Assembly: GCA_009784685.1 (NCBI GenBank)
Contig: WRBF01000012.1
Span: 1 to 41,621 of the forward strand
Source of the DNA: Defluviitaleaceae bacterium
Lineage (GTDB): Bacteria > Bacillota > Clostridia > Lachnospirales > WRBF01
Reading direction: 5' to 3'
DNA length: 41,621 nt
Every line of letters begins with the position of its first letter. Positions within the stretch are counted from its first letter, which is position 1. Below are positions 33,234 to 41,363 of this stretch, in pieces. A model generated the notes under the pieces. That model saw only the letters and a program-made list of their open reading frames with translations, had not been told where the DNA came from and made no database searches. The position numbers and the translations under genes are program-made.

Positions 33234-35066
33234 ATGAGTGGTTTTTGCGGTTTTACAGGAAATATAACAGATAAACAGGTTATTTTAGACAAAATGCTAA
33301 CTAAAATAAAACATAGAGGTCCAGATGGATCTGATAATTATATAGATGAAAAGATTGCCCTTGGATTTAATCGTCTTAGTTTTATAGATTTGTCACCCGC
33401 CGGCATGCAGCCTATGCAAAATGAGGATAATAGCCTTGTAATGGTCGCTGACGGATTGATTTATAACTATGTAAGCCTTAGGGAGGAAATGATCAGCAAA
33501 GGCCATGTTTTTTCGAGTGAAACAGATGCTGAAGTGCTCATTCATCTTTACGAGGAATACGGCTATGAAATGCTTAACATGCTAAGGGGCATGTTTTCAA
33601 TTGTAATTTATGATAAAAACAAAGATGAAATATTTGCAGCACGAGACTTTTTTGGGGTTAAACCCTTTTATTATACTGTTATTGACGGAAATCTTGTATT
33701 TGCTTCCGAAATCAAAAGCATAATAGAACACCCGGGATTTAAAAAAGAAATTAATGAAGAAGCACTGATGAACTATCTAACTTTTCAATATTCTGTGTTG
33801 CCTGAAACGTTTTTTAAAGGGGTGTACAAGCTTGCGCCTGCTCATTATATGATCTTCAAAAACGGAGAAATTATTCAAACAAGATATTTTGAAATAAAAT
33901 TTACACCTGAGAAAATGGGTCTCCAAAACTGTGTTCAAGAGATTAATAAAATTGTTCTGGATTCAATCGAGCTTCACAAAATTGGAGATGCTCCAGTAGG
34001 GTCATTTTTGTCGAGTGGTGTTGATTCCAGTTATATTGCCGCTAACATAGGCGACGCAAAGACATTTACTGTCGGATGGCTTAACAATGAAAAATATAAC
34101 GAAATCAGCTATGCAAAGAGGTTAACTGAGGCTAAGGGTATTGAAAATTACAGTAAAGTTATAACATCGGATGAATATTGGGACTCTTTCGGTAAAATTC
34201 AGTACCATATGGACGAGCCTTTAGCTGACCCATCTGCTGTTGCGTTATATTTTGCTAGCAAGTTAGCCTCGGAACATGTAAAAGGCTCAATGTCCGGTGA
34301 GGGAGTTGATGAATTTTTCGGCGGATATAATATCTACATGGAGCCTCTTGATTTAAAAATTGTATTGCTTTTACCTGCACCGATTCGCAAATTTCTTGGA
34401 AAGCTTATGGAAGTGATTCCTTTTAAATTCAAGGGCAAAAACTACCTAATTCGCGCAAGCAAAACCGTCGAAGAACGTTTTATTGGCAATGCAAAAATAT
34501 TTAGCCAGAGCGAAAGAGCTGAAGTCCTTAAAAATCCCGGATCAAACTACCCTCCGTCCGATGTTACAAAACCTGTCTATGACCGTCATTCACATCATGA
34601 TGACGTAACAAAAATGCAAATTATAGACTTGAATTTCTGGGCAACAGGCGATATACTGCTGAAAGCTGATAGAATGAGTATGGCAAATTCGATAGAAATA
34701 CGAATGCCTTTTTTAGACAAAGAGGTGTTTAAATTAGCATCAAAACTTCCGACTAGTTATAAAGTCAACCGCACATCAACAAAATATGCTTTTCGCCTAG
34801 CCGCTAAGGAGCATATTCCTGACGAAACGGCAGATAAAAAAAAGCTTGGATTCCCTGTTCCAACACGTGTATGGCTTAGGGAGGACAAGTATTACAACCG
34901 TGTCAAAGAAGCATTTGAAAGCGAGACTTCAAACAAATACTTTAATCAACCTGCTTTGCTAAAGCTTTTGAACGAACATAAAAGCGGCAAGAAAGATAAC
35001 GGTCGAAAAATATGGACGATTTATACTTTTTTGACTTGGCATAATGAGTTTTTTGGTGAACAATAA
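33234..35066 (+). CDS. Asparagine synthetase B homologue with altered glutaminase site
   Basis: A 610-aa AsnB-family protein: N-terminal class II amidotransferase-like domain (1-200) and C-terminal ATP-dependent synthetase domain with the PPi loop SSGVDSS (260-266) and GSMSGEGVDEFFGGY. The start at 33234 is set by GGAG upstream and the family N-terminus. Yet it reads MSGFCGF: the nucleophile Cys2 is Ser, and the NGE oxyanion motif is Asp73-Gly74-Leu75 (VADGLIYNY). Other domain features (HRGPDGS, RLSFIDLS, SETDAEV) remain. It may therefore use free ammonia, or another substrate, instead of glutamine. Cys5 could not simply replace the N-terminal nucleophile. The gene is monocistronic. Confidence 0.87.
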   Translation: MSGFCGFTGNITDKQVILDKMLTKIKHRGPDGSDNYIDEKIALGFNRLSFIDLSPAGMQPMQNEDNSLVMVADGLIYNYVSLREEMISKGHVFSSETDAEVLIHLYEEYGYEMLNMLRGMFSIVIYDKNKDEIFAARDFFGVKPFYYTVIDGNLVFASEIKSIIEHPGFKKEINEEALMNYLTFQYSVLPETFFKGVYKLAPAHYMIFKNGEIIQTRYFEIKFTPEKMGLQNCVQEINKIVLDSIELHKIGDAPVGSFLSSGVDSSYIAANIGDAKTFTVGWLNNEKYNEISYAKRLTEAKGIENYSKVITSDEYWDSFGKIQYHMDEPLADPSAVALYFASKLASEHVKGSMSGEGVDEFFGGYNIYMEPLDLKIVLLLPAPIRKFLGKLMEVIPFKFKGKNYLIRASKTVEERFIGNAKIFSQSERAEVLKNPGSNYPPSDVTKPVYDRHSHHDDVTKMQIIDLNFWATGDILLKADRMSMANSIEIRMPFLDKEVFKLASKLPTSYKVNRTSTKYAFRLAAKEHIPDETADKKKLGFPVPTRVWLREDKYYNRVKEAFESETSNKYFNQPALLKLLNEHKSGKKDNGRKIWTIYTFLTWHNEFFGEQ

Positions 35067-35110
35067 ACTGAGATTTGGATATCATTCCTAAGAATATTTT
35101 TGAATGCACA

Positions 35111-35170
35111 GGGGGCGTGACGCAGTTAGTAAGAGCAAACTGGTCGGCAAACCGCTCCCGAAAAGCCCCC
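35111..35170 (+). other. 60-nt closed-stem structure, tRNA-like remnant or small structured RNA
   Basis: GGGGGC (35111-35116) pairs with GCCCCC (35165-35170), enclosing a second stem GAGC/GCTC and GGT/ACC. The 5' part (GACGCAGTTAGTAAGAGC) looks like a tRNA D arm, but there is no T arm and no regular anticodon arm. It lies between asnB and the tRNA-Ala gene. It is not a functional tRNA as far as I can fold it. Confidence 0.35.
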
Positions 35171-35224
35171 AACCTGGTTAACATTAACAAAATTGAATAT
35201 ACTTCCCAAAAAATATGATGGTAC

Positions 35225-35300
<76 letters not shown>

Positions 35301-35333
35301 CAAAGGGCTTGCGTCAATGTCGCAAGCCCTTTG
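35301..35333 (+). terminator. strong hairpin directly after the tRNA
   Basis: CAAAGGGCTTGCG (35301-35313) pairs perfectly with CGCAAGCCCTTTG (35321-35333), loop of 7, followed by ACCTTTTCC. It starts at the base after CCA. It may terminate the tRNA transcript or belong to the element end. Confidence 0.55.
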
Positions 35334-35391
35334 ACCTTTTCCAAAAACTTTATTTCCGCCACTTGCGCTACATCCACCAATGCGAACAGTA

Positions 35392-37050
35392 TTACAACTC
35401 AGGCTCACTTCGGCTCTTTTTAGGCTTGGGCATCTTTTTGCTCTCGGCTTCGTATTCATTACTAAGCCCAAGTTGTTTCTCACTGATTTTGAAGTCTATC
35501 TCGATTTTGTAATCCTTGGATACCCGCACAGCACCGATAAGCTGTGCCACAATCATCTTCTTAACATCAATAGGACTCTCGGCATACATATCAGCCCAAG
35601 TCATTATATCGCCATGTTGCCGCTTTAATTGGGTCATTGTGTCCTTGCTGTTAACAAGCTCTTGCTCCAAAGCCTCGACAATTACCCTTTTCTGAGCAAC
35701 AGAGTGTTCGGTCTCCTCGTATTTCTTGTTCAGCATTTCGGGCTTGAGAGCGCTTGTGCCTTGAATGACCTTCAGCAATTCGGACTCCAGCATGGACTGG
35801 ACTTGCAATTCGCTGTTAAGAGCAGTCTTCGCCTGTTCAAGGTTTAGCTTGATTGCAGCAATGCGTTCTTCGAATTGCGCTGTGATTAGTTCATCTCCCG
35901 GTGTTTCCTTAATCTTGGAAAAGATGGATTCTACGACTTTCTCAACAACACCATCGAGCTTCGATGTGGTATAGCCTGTCTGCCCGTCACATTTTTCAGG
36001 ATGGCGGGTTTTGTTATAGCAGACATATCGTGTCTTTGGTGTTATTGTTGTTTCACCGTCTGATTTACGGACATATTTCTTGCCGTTGGTTGTGATGGTT
36101 AAGCGACCATCACAATGACCGCAGAACACATTGCCCGCAAGCAAGGCATTGCCTTTAGTGTTAAGGGGCATACGGCGGTCGGCATGACTGGCAGACCGCT
36201 CTCTGATAATCTCCTACGCTCTGTCAAACATCTCCTGCGGAATAATCTGTAATTCGGGGATAACACCCGACTGCACACCGCCTCCTGATAAGATGCCGAC
36301 ATATATAGGACGCTTCAACATATTTTGAATTGTCGTATTAATGAACCGAGTGCCTTCTTTTGTGGTCATGCCATTTTCGGCAAGATAACCGCATATGCGA
36401 TGTGTGCCATACCCGTGATTAACATATCGGTCGAAGATGGTCTTGACGATAGCGGCCTCTCGCTCGTTGATTTTTAAGTTTCCGAGCGGAAAGCCTTTTT
36501 TATTGACTCTGCCACGCTGTTCAAGCTCATAACCAAACGGAACAGTGCCGCCACGAAAACGACCGTCCTGTATCATCTGAGCTTGGGCGGTCTTGACACG
36601 AGCAGAGGTCTTTTCGCTCTCACCTTGTGCTTGCCAAAAACGAATGTAGTTCAGCAGCTTGTCAACGTGCTGTTCTATTTTCTGCTGTCCCTCTTGGGTA
36701 CTCCAAACTTCGATGCCGTTATTGATGAACCATTGCACGATAAATGGGGTCTCGTCCTCTTTGCGGCCGAGCCTGTCAAACATATAAACAAGCAGAACAT
36801 CAAACTGCTTTTTGGCCGCTGCTTCACGGATGTCAATAATGGCATCACGGTCATTGGCTGACACTTTATACCCCGATACGCCTTTCTCAGAGCGTGAGTC
36901 AACAATCTCCCAACCCATACGCTCACAGAACTCTTCACAGGCACGCTTTTGCATGGGGATGTCGTCTTTTTCGTTTTCTAATGTGCGCCTGTCAAGCTGC
37001 CCTGTGGTAGAAACACGATACAGGCAAAAGACTCGTTTTTTATCCATCAC
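35392..37050 (-). pseudogene. large serine recombinase, interrupted by one amber codon
   Basis: Site-specific recombinase of the resolvase/integrase large serine family. The reading frame is 552 codons, but a TAG at 36214-36216 splits it into 278 and 274 residues in the same frame; the context DRA-stop-EIIRER fits a former CAG (Gln). The N-terminal part has the catalytic Ser14 (LYRVSTTGQ), DRLGR and the recombinase domain (GTVPFGYELEQRGR). The C-terminal part has the zinc ribbon (FCGHCDGRL, later KCDGQ) and a coiled coil. The start is GTG 37050 or ATG 37047, with AGGAGG upstream. TAG is used as a normal stop elsewhere (spoIIGA, tauE-like), so this is likely a nonsense mutation. Without suppression the integrase would be inactive. 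Confidence 0.85.
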
Positions 37051-37262
37051 GACTGCCCACCTCCTGATACCGGAACAAGAGCAGCTTCCGTGTGTGCAGA
37101 TATGAGCATAGAACGGATTGTACTAAATACTTTATGATCACCGACTGAATCAAAGCGCATCGTAACATGACAACCGTCGATGATGGTTTCGGCAGGAAAT
37201 GTCTCGGTGTTTTTCTTCTTAGTTTGGCGCGCTTGTTTTATTTGCTCCATAACAGATTCCAT
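37047..37262 (-). CDS. small TnpW-like transposon-encoded protein
   Basis: A 71-aa protein placed between the helicase and the recombinase, overlapping the recombinase start by four bases. AGGAGG lies 6 bases before the ATG at 37262, overlapping the helicase end. The N-terminus is charged (MEQIKQARQTKKK) and the rest has the pattern IDGCHVTMRFDSVGDHKVFS followed by TIRSML, which resembles TnpW-type small proteins of clostridial serine-recombinase transposons. The assignment rests on pattern and position only. The role may be to assist recombination. Confidence 0.55.
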   Translation of the reverse strand: MESVMEQIKQARQTKKKNTETFPAETIIDGCHVTMRFDSVGDHKVFSTIRSMLISAHTEAALVPVSGGGQS

Positions 37263-37272
37263 ACGCTCCTCC

Positions 37273-39717
37273 TCAATCAATAAAATAAGCGGCCGGTTTC
37301 TTATCAACGAAGAAATCCCGCACCGCTTCAATATCAGATGTTGTTTTGCATTCAGGCAGAGCCGCCAGCACTCGCTGACGATATGCTCCTCGCTCGTTGG
37401 CTCGGCTGTCTAAGATGGCAACCACCCCTGTGTCTGTTTCCGAGCGGATGAGCCTCCCGTGTCCTTGTTTTAACTTAACGAGCATATCAGGTACGATTGC
37501 TCGTGCCTTGTATGTTTCCATATCCCCGCATAGCTCCCGCTCGTAATCACCGATTGGGTCGGGTACGGCAAATGGCAGCTTGACGATGCTTAACATTGAT
37601 AGCGTATCGCCGGGGATGTCGATGCCCTCCCATAATGCACCCGATGCCAGCAGTATGCCATTATTGCTGCGCTTGAACCGCTCAATGGCATGAACGCCGC
37701 CTCGTTCCAAGCGGAACAAAGGAAACGAAAGATTGCGATTTTTGAGTATGGCATGAACCTGCCCCATAGCGTTGTAAGAAGTAAACAGCACAGCCACATG
37801 ACCATGCGATGCAGTGACCAGCCTCTCAATCTCGTCTGCAACAGCGGCAATATACCGTTTGTCTTTGTTGTCAGGGAATGGTACGCTTTCGCTGATATAT
37901 AACAGAGTATTTCGTTTATAATCAAAAGGCGACGGCATGGTTGTATCGAACAGCGTCCGCTCCGGCAAGTGGTCAAGCCCCAATGTCTGCTTGGCTCTTG
38001 TGAAGTCTGCTGTTGTTATAGAATGCTCATGTGTGTGATTATGGTTATGGTTGCCTGCCGACAAAGTGCCGGATGTTAAAACAACAGGAATACCCTTGCT
38101 CCATAAATCGTGATACAACCTCTCGTCTAAATCCTTCGGAATAGCACATAACACGTCGGTTATTTTTTCGCCCTCCGTGCGCTTCTCAAACCAATGGATG
38201 AGCCTGCTGTGTTTCCGAAGTTCAGATACCCGTTCTCCGTAAACACCTAACCTCCAAAGCACTTTAGACTTCCGCTCCTCGTATGGCTTAGGCACACGAC
38301 TGTCGGCGAATACATTTGCGAGGTCGGCGGTAATACCTGCGATGCTTTTCAAATGACGGCTGACATCACCTTCCACAACAGCGGGGAACCGCTCTGCGTC
38401 GTCGTCCGAATCGTCTTTGGGAATGCTGTCATTAAGCCGATTGAACAACTTGCCGTTCTGCTCCGTCATTTTCTTGGCAAGCCTGTGGACATTTATGCCG
38501 CTGTTGGATTTGCCGAGGGTGATGGCGTGTATCTCTTGCGCCAATGAGGAAAGCTCTGCGTCGGTTAGTTCCAACCCATACATCTGCCGTGCCGCCTGTA
38601 GAAATTTATGAGCTTCATCTACGATGACAAGTTGATAATTAGGCAGTAACGGACGTTTACCGCTTGCACGGTGCAGCGTATCGGCGATGAAATAATTATG
38701 ATTGGTGATTTGGAAATCGACCTTTGGGTCGTTGGCCTCTTTGAGATAAGCCTGATAACGGCACACTGCGCTATGCTTGCATCCATCGGAGCATCGTTCC
38801 ATAACGCAGATACGCCGCTTCATGTATGATGTCAAGCTGTCAGCGCCTGTTAAATCATACGGCGCACACCGGCCTATAAACGGTTCAAGTAGAGCCTTTG
38901 TGCGAGCATCAGTACCGGCGATGCTGTTGGTTATGCTGTTACGATAGGCAAGAAGCCGCTTCTCACAAATGAAATGCTCCTTGCCCTTACGGATAACCGC
39001 CGTTAATGGGGTACGGATGACGCCATGCTGTATTAGAATCTGCGATAGTTCAGGTATGTAATCCGTAACTATCGCTTTTTGTAATGCAATGCTTGAAGTA
39101 GAAATGACCACAGGCATATGAGCAGACTCTGCCCAACTTTGCTTCGGGTAATGCCCACGTAGCCATGTATCGTTTAGCCGTCCCCGCTTGGCAAGCAGAG
39201 CGGCGATGAGATAACTGTGGGTTTTACCCGTGCCTACCTCGGACTCGGCGAGGGTGATGCCTCTCTTGCCGATGACTTCGAGGATATGCTCTGTCAATTC
39301 GATTTGGTTGCCACGAACGGCGTAGCCGTGGCGGGGGAGTATATCCGAAAAGATATGGTTTGCAGTAGCCGTCAGCTTGCTATCCTTAACGGCAGCCTCG
39401 CCTGGTTTTTTCTCTGTGGTGTATACAGCATCCCCACGGATGGGTGACACATATATTTTCTGTGCCATGCTTGTGTGAGCAGCGATGCTGCCCGCAAGCT
39501 GATTATTGCGGCGGCTGAGTATTACACTCATTCCTGTGGAAATGTTGACCGCCGTGTAAACATAAACCCCTGCCGATGTCTGACGCTCGGTCAGAACGCA
39601 GCCATAAGCGGTGAATAAAATTGTGCCGTGCTTCGCCGGCAAAGCGTCTGTCATTTCTTGCGGTAAATCGTATTTAATCTCATTTGCATGAGGATTGTAT
39701 TCGTTTGCAACTTTCAC
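37273..39717 (-). CDS. DinG/XPD-type Fe-S helicase of a mobile element
   Basis: Superfamily 2 helicase of 814 aa. After an N-terminal region of about 120 residues it has Walker A ESEVGTGKT (158-166), a cysteine cluster for a 4Fe-4S centre (CEKRLL, RCAPYD, RICVMERCSDGCKHSAVC), the DEAH box VIVDEAHKF, and motif VI in KQGHGRLIRSETDTGVVAILDSR. The GTG start at 39717 has GGAGGG 5 bases upstream. Such DinG-like helicases are frequent in clostridial conjugative elements, where they may help DNA processing or replication. A structured leader lies upstream. Confidence 0.88.
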   Translation of the reverse strand: MKVANEYNPHANEIKYDLPQEMTDALPAKHGTILFTAYGCVLTERQTSAGVYVYTAVNISTGMSVILSRRNNQLAGSIAAHTSMAQKIYVSPIRGDAVYTTEKKPGEAAVKDSKLTATANHIFSDILPRHGYAVRGNQIELTEHILEVIGKRGITLAESEVGTGKTHSYLIAALLAKRGRLNDTWLRGHYPKQSWAESAHMPVVISTSSIALQKAIVTDYIPELSQILIQHGVIRTPLTAVIRKGKEHFICEKRLLAYRNSITNSIAGTDARTKALLEPFIGRCAPYDLTGADSLTSYMKRRICVMERCSDGCKHSAVCRYQAYLKEANDPKVDFQITNHNYFIADTLHRASGKRPLLPNYQLVIVDEAHKFLQAARQMYGLELTDAELSSLAQEIHAITLGKSNSGINVHRLAKKMTEQNGKLFNRLNDSIPKDDSDDDAERFPAVVEGDVSRHLKSIAGITADLANVFADSRVPKPYEERKSKVLWRLGVYGERVSELRKHSRLIHWFEKRTEGEKITDVLCAIPKDLDERLYHDLWSKGIPVVLTSGTLSAGNHNHNHTHEHSITTADFTRAKQTLGLDHLPERTLFDTTMPSPFDYKRNTLLYISESVPFPDNKDKRYIAAVADEIERLVTASHGHVAVLFTSYNAMGQVHAILKNRNLSFPLFRLERGGVHAIERFKRSNNGILLASGALWEGIDIPGDTLSMLSIVKLPFAVPDPIGDYERELCGDMETYKARAIVPDMLVKLKQGHGRLIRSETDTGVVAILDSRANERGAYRQRVLAALPECKTTSDIEAVRDFFVDKKPAAYFID

Positions 39718-39733
39718 GTTTGCCCTCCATATA

Positions 39734-39799
39734 GGATTGGCGGCTCGATAAGGCGGGCGAAGGGATAAACCCCTCGTCCGCTATGTCCAACCGCCAACC
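39734..39799 (-). promoter_or_regulatory. structured leader upstream of the helicase gene
   Basis: Two nested stems: outer TTGGCGG (39737-39743) with CCGCCAA (39791-39797), extended by GG/CC, and inner 12-bp stem 39753-39764 / 39770-39781 with one mismatch and a 5-base loop. It ends about 17 bp before the helicase start codon. It resembles an untranslated-leader fold; no known riboswitch class was recognised. Confidence 0.5.
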
Positions 39800-40383
39800 G
39801 TAAATTATTTTTGTGTTTGGGTTTGTTTAGAAATGCCGGTCATTGCATAGGTTGACTGTTGCCGGCTTCGTTAATTTAAGGTTTGCGGATTATTGGTAAA
39901 TTGCGTTATGACATCACCGAGCCACAGCAAAGTGCTGTGCATGAAACCAAGCCGCATTCTTTTTCAAACACGGCGAGCGTTCCCCCGCTTCTCCTTCATC
40001 GCGGGCCCTCATTGACAGGTAGAGGGAAGTATCATTTCCGCAGGCGCCTTTTGTCTGCCGGACATCACTGTCCTCTTACCCAATGCGAAACCATGAAATG
40101 GATTCGCATTGGAGAGGAACGACTGTGTGACGGTGTGTAGTTTTCGGCTTTAGCCGGAAACGGAACTTAGTCACACAGGTAGTGACGAGCGGGCGCTCCC
40201 GTGCCTCGTCTGCCTTGTGAGAACCAAACGGCTGTCACAGGATTTTATTGACGAGTACAATCCTCGCGCACGGCGCCGGGCGGTAAAGTACCCGGTGGGT
40301 CGTATATGACCGCTTGTTTAAGGCGGTGTTTGTCAAGGTACGGCGAAGGGCTTTTTACCCCTTCACCTTACCTCCCGAAAAAA
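39800..40383. other. hairpin-rich noncoding region, possible structured RNA
   Basis: No convincing gene in about 580 bp; short open frames here lack ribosome binding sites and cross the hairpins. At least five strong hairpins occur: 39984-40005, 40072-40117 (CCTCT/AGAGG and CCAATGCGAA/TTCGCATTGG with an inner CCAT/ATGG), 40123-40178 (CTGTGTGAC/GTCACACAG enclosing TTTTCGGC/GCCGGAAA), 40184-40210 (GACGAG/CTCGTC with CGGG/CCCG) and 40337-40372 (GAAGGG/CCCTTC core). The density suggests a large ncRNA or a DNA-processing site (oriT-like). Strand not determined. Confidence 0.5.
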
Positions 40384-40842
40384 TCATGTTTTGACTACCA
40401 ATTTTTTGAGCTTTTCTAAAATCTTTTTTCTGCGCTTGTTAACCGCTTGCTGTGAGAGCCCGATTTGTGCGGCATAGTCCCGCTCTGTAACGCCGTCAAT
40501 AATCAGAGCCTCAATCAAAGCCCGCTCATCAGGCTCTAACGACATAAGAGCCGTAACAGCTTGTCCGATGAGCATTTCACGCATTGCCGTGTTTTCCGCT
40601 GATGGGGAATGACGGTCGCTTAGAAATGACGGCACGCCGTCCTCATCCATGCGGTCAAGGGATAGCAGGATTCCTGCATCACGTTCATCAAGATACCGCT
40701 CCCTGCGGTCGGCTTGGGAGTATGCCCTGTAGACTGCCTCGCTGACTTCAACATCCACGCCGTCTATGGTGACGATGTAGGCGAAAGAGCCGTCAGGGTT
40801 CTCACGCTTCCGGTAATTCCTGTCCTTTTGCCAATTTTGCAT
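40384..40842 (-). CDS. small sigma-70 region 4-like regulator
   Basis: A 152-aa protein typical of clostridial mobile elements. The N-terminal half is unique (RKRENPDGSFAYIVTIDGVDVEVSEAVY), followed by a charged stretch (YSQADRRERYLDERDAG) and a C-terminal region 4-like helix-turn-helix (ERDYAAQIGLSQQAVNKRRK). No region 2 is visible, so it may act as a regulator or partial sigma factor. The ATG at 40842 is chosen because GGAGG lies 8 bases upstream; the frame open further upstream lacks family features. The GGAG lies in the 3' arm of a perfect 16-bp hairpin, suggesting translational control. Confidence 0.75.
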   Translation of the reverse strand: MQNWQKDRNYRKRENPDGSFAYIVTIDGVDVEVSEAVYRAYSQADRRERYLDERDAGILLSLDRMDEDGVPSFLSDRHSPSAENTAMREMLIGQAVTALMSLEPDERALIEALIIDGVTERDYAAQIGLSQQAVNKRRKKILEKLKKLVVKT

Positions 40843-40851
40843 AGGCTTGTC

Positions 40852-40889
40852 CTCCATTCGATTTTTGAAATTGCAAAAATCGAATGGAG
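40852..40889. promoter_or_regulatory. 16-bp inverted repeat covering the ribosome binding site
   Basis: CTCCATTCGATTTTTG (40852-40867) and its exact complement (40874-40889), loop of 6. On the minus strand the GGAG of the Shine-Dalgarno of the sigma-like gene is the end of the 3' arm. It could be an RNA switch or a repressor operator. Confidence 0.65.
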
Positions 40890-40992
40890 CAGGCGGGGAA
40901 CGGCAACGGGGGCGTGTTGTGCTAAAGCGGCAGAACATCGCAATGATTCTTCTGTACTTCATAATCACGAAAACACAGGCGGCGAAGGGCTT

Positions 40993-41169
40993 CTAGTAAA
41001 CCTCCCAAGCCGCCTGTGCGTCCTCTTGTGAAATGAAGGGATATATACCCGGAAAGGCCGCATAAACACTGACGTGTGCCGTGCCTTTCACAGAAAATGC
41101 TATAGATTTGGGCTTGATTTGACCCAGACATGGCGTGTCCGGGTCAAAAACGAAAAAAGCCCCAAAACA
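40993..41169 (-). pseudogene. possible gene remnant (C-terminal fragment)
   Basis: A 58-codon minus-strand frame without ATG or ribosome binding site, ending KGTAHVSVYAAFPGIYPF then ISQEDAQAAWEVY-stop. Residue use looks protein-like, unlike the overlapping alternatives. It could be the end of a gene whose front was lost, or a gene with an unrecognised start. No family assigned. Confidence 0.25.
41121..41145. repeat. 25-bp palindromic repeat, copy 1
   Basis: GACCCAGACA-TGGCG-TGTCCGGGTC. It differs from the copy at 41233-41257 at one position, which leaves one A-C mismatch in the stem. Unlike that copy it has no T-run on the minus strand. Confidence 0.6.
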
Positions 41170-41199
41170 TCACGTTTTTGGAAGTGATGTTTTGGGGCT
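41153..41199 (-). terminator. second of two tandem leftward terminators
   Basis: Perfect 16-bp stem (AGCCCCAAAACATCAC at 41158-41173 with its complement at 41184-41199), followed on the minus strand by six Ts. Confidence 0.85.
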
Positions 41200-41226
41200 A
41201 AGTTTGGACAAGCCTGTATTTAAGCC

Positions 41227-41257
41227 AAAAAAGACCCGGACATGGCGTGTCCGGGTC
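41227..41257 (-). terminator. first of two tandem leftward terminators (palindromic repeat copy 2)
   Basis: GACCCGGACA-TGGCG-TGTCCGGGTC, perfect 10-bp stem at 41233-41257, followed on the minus strand by TTTTTT. It ends transcription from the regulator gene on the right. Confidence 0.85.
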
Positions 41258-41363
41258 GGGTGAAAATATTGTTTGTTTTATGGGGTTTGAGCGCGATATA
41301 TGCCGTTGGTATGATGGCACAGACCGTGCCTTATACCGTCATGTTATGCCGCTGCGCTATTCA

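Noticed and set aside
36172-36216. Genome-wide amber recoding to explain the internal TAG in the recombinase
   Set aside because: TAG ends other genes here at the expected length (spoIIGA, the TauE-like gene), so a local nonsense mutation is simpler.
39883-40140. 85-codon plus-strand frame in the hairpin-rich region
   Set aside because: No ribosome binding site, it spans several strong hairpins, and its residue pattern is not protein-like.
40922-41131. 69-codon minus-strand frame next to the sigma-like gene
   Set aside because: Cysteine- and arginine-rich with no start signal; another frame of the same strand (40993-41169) looks more protein-like.
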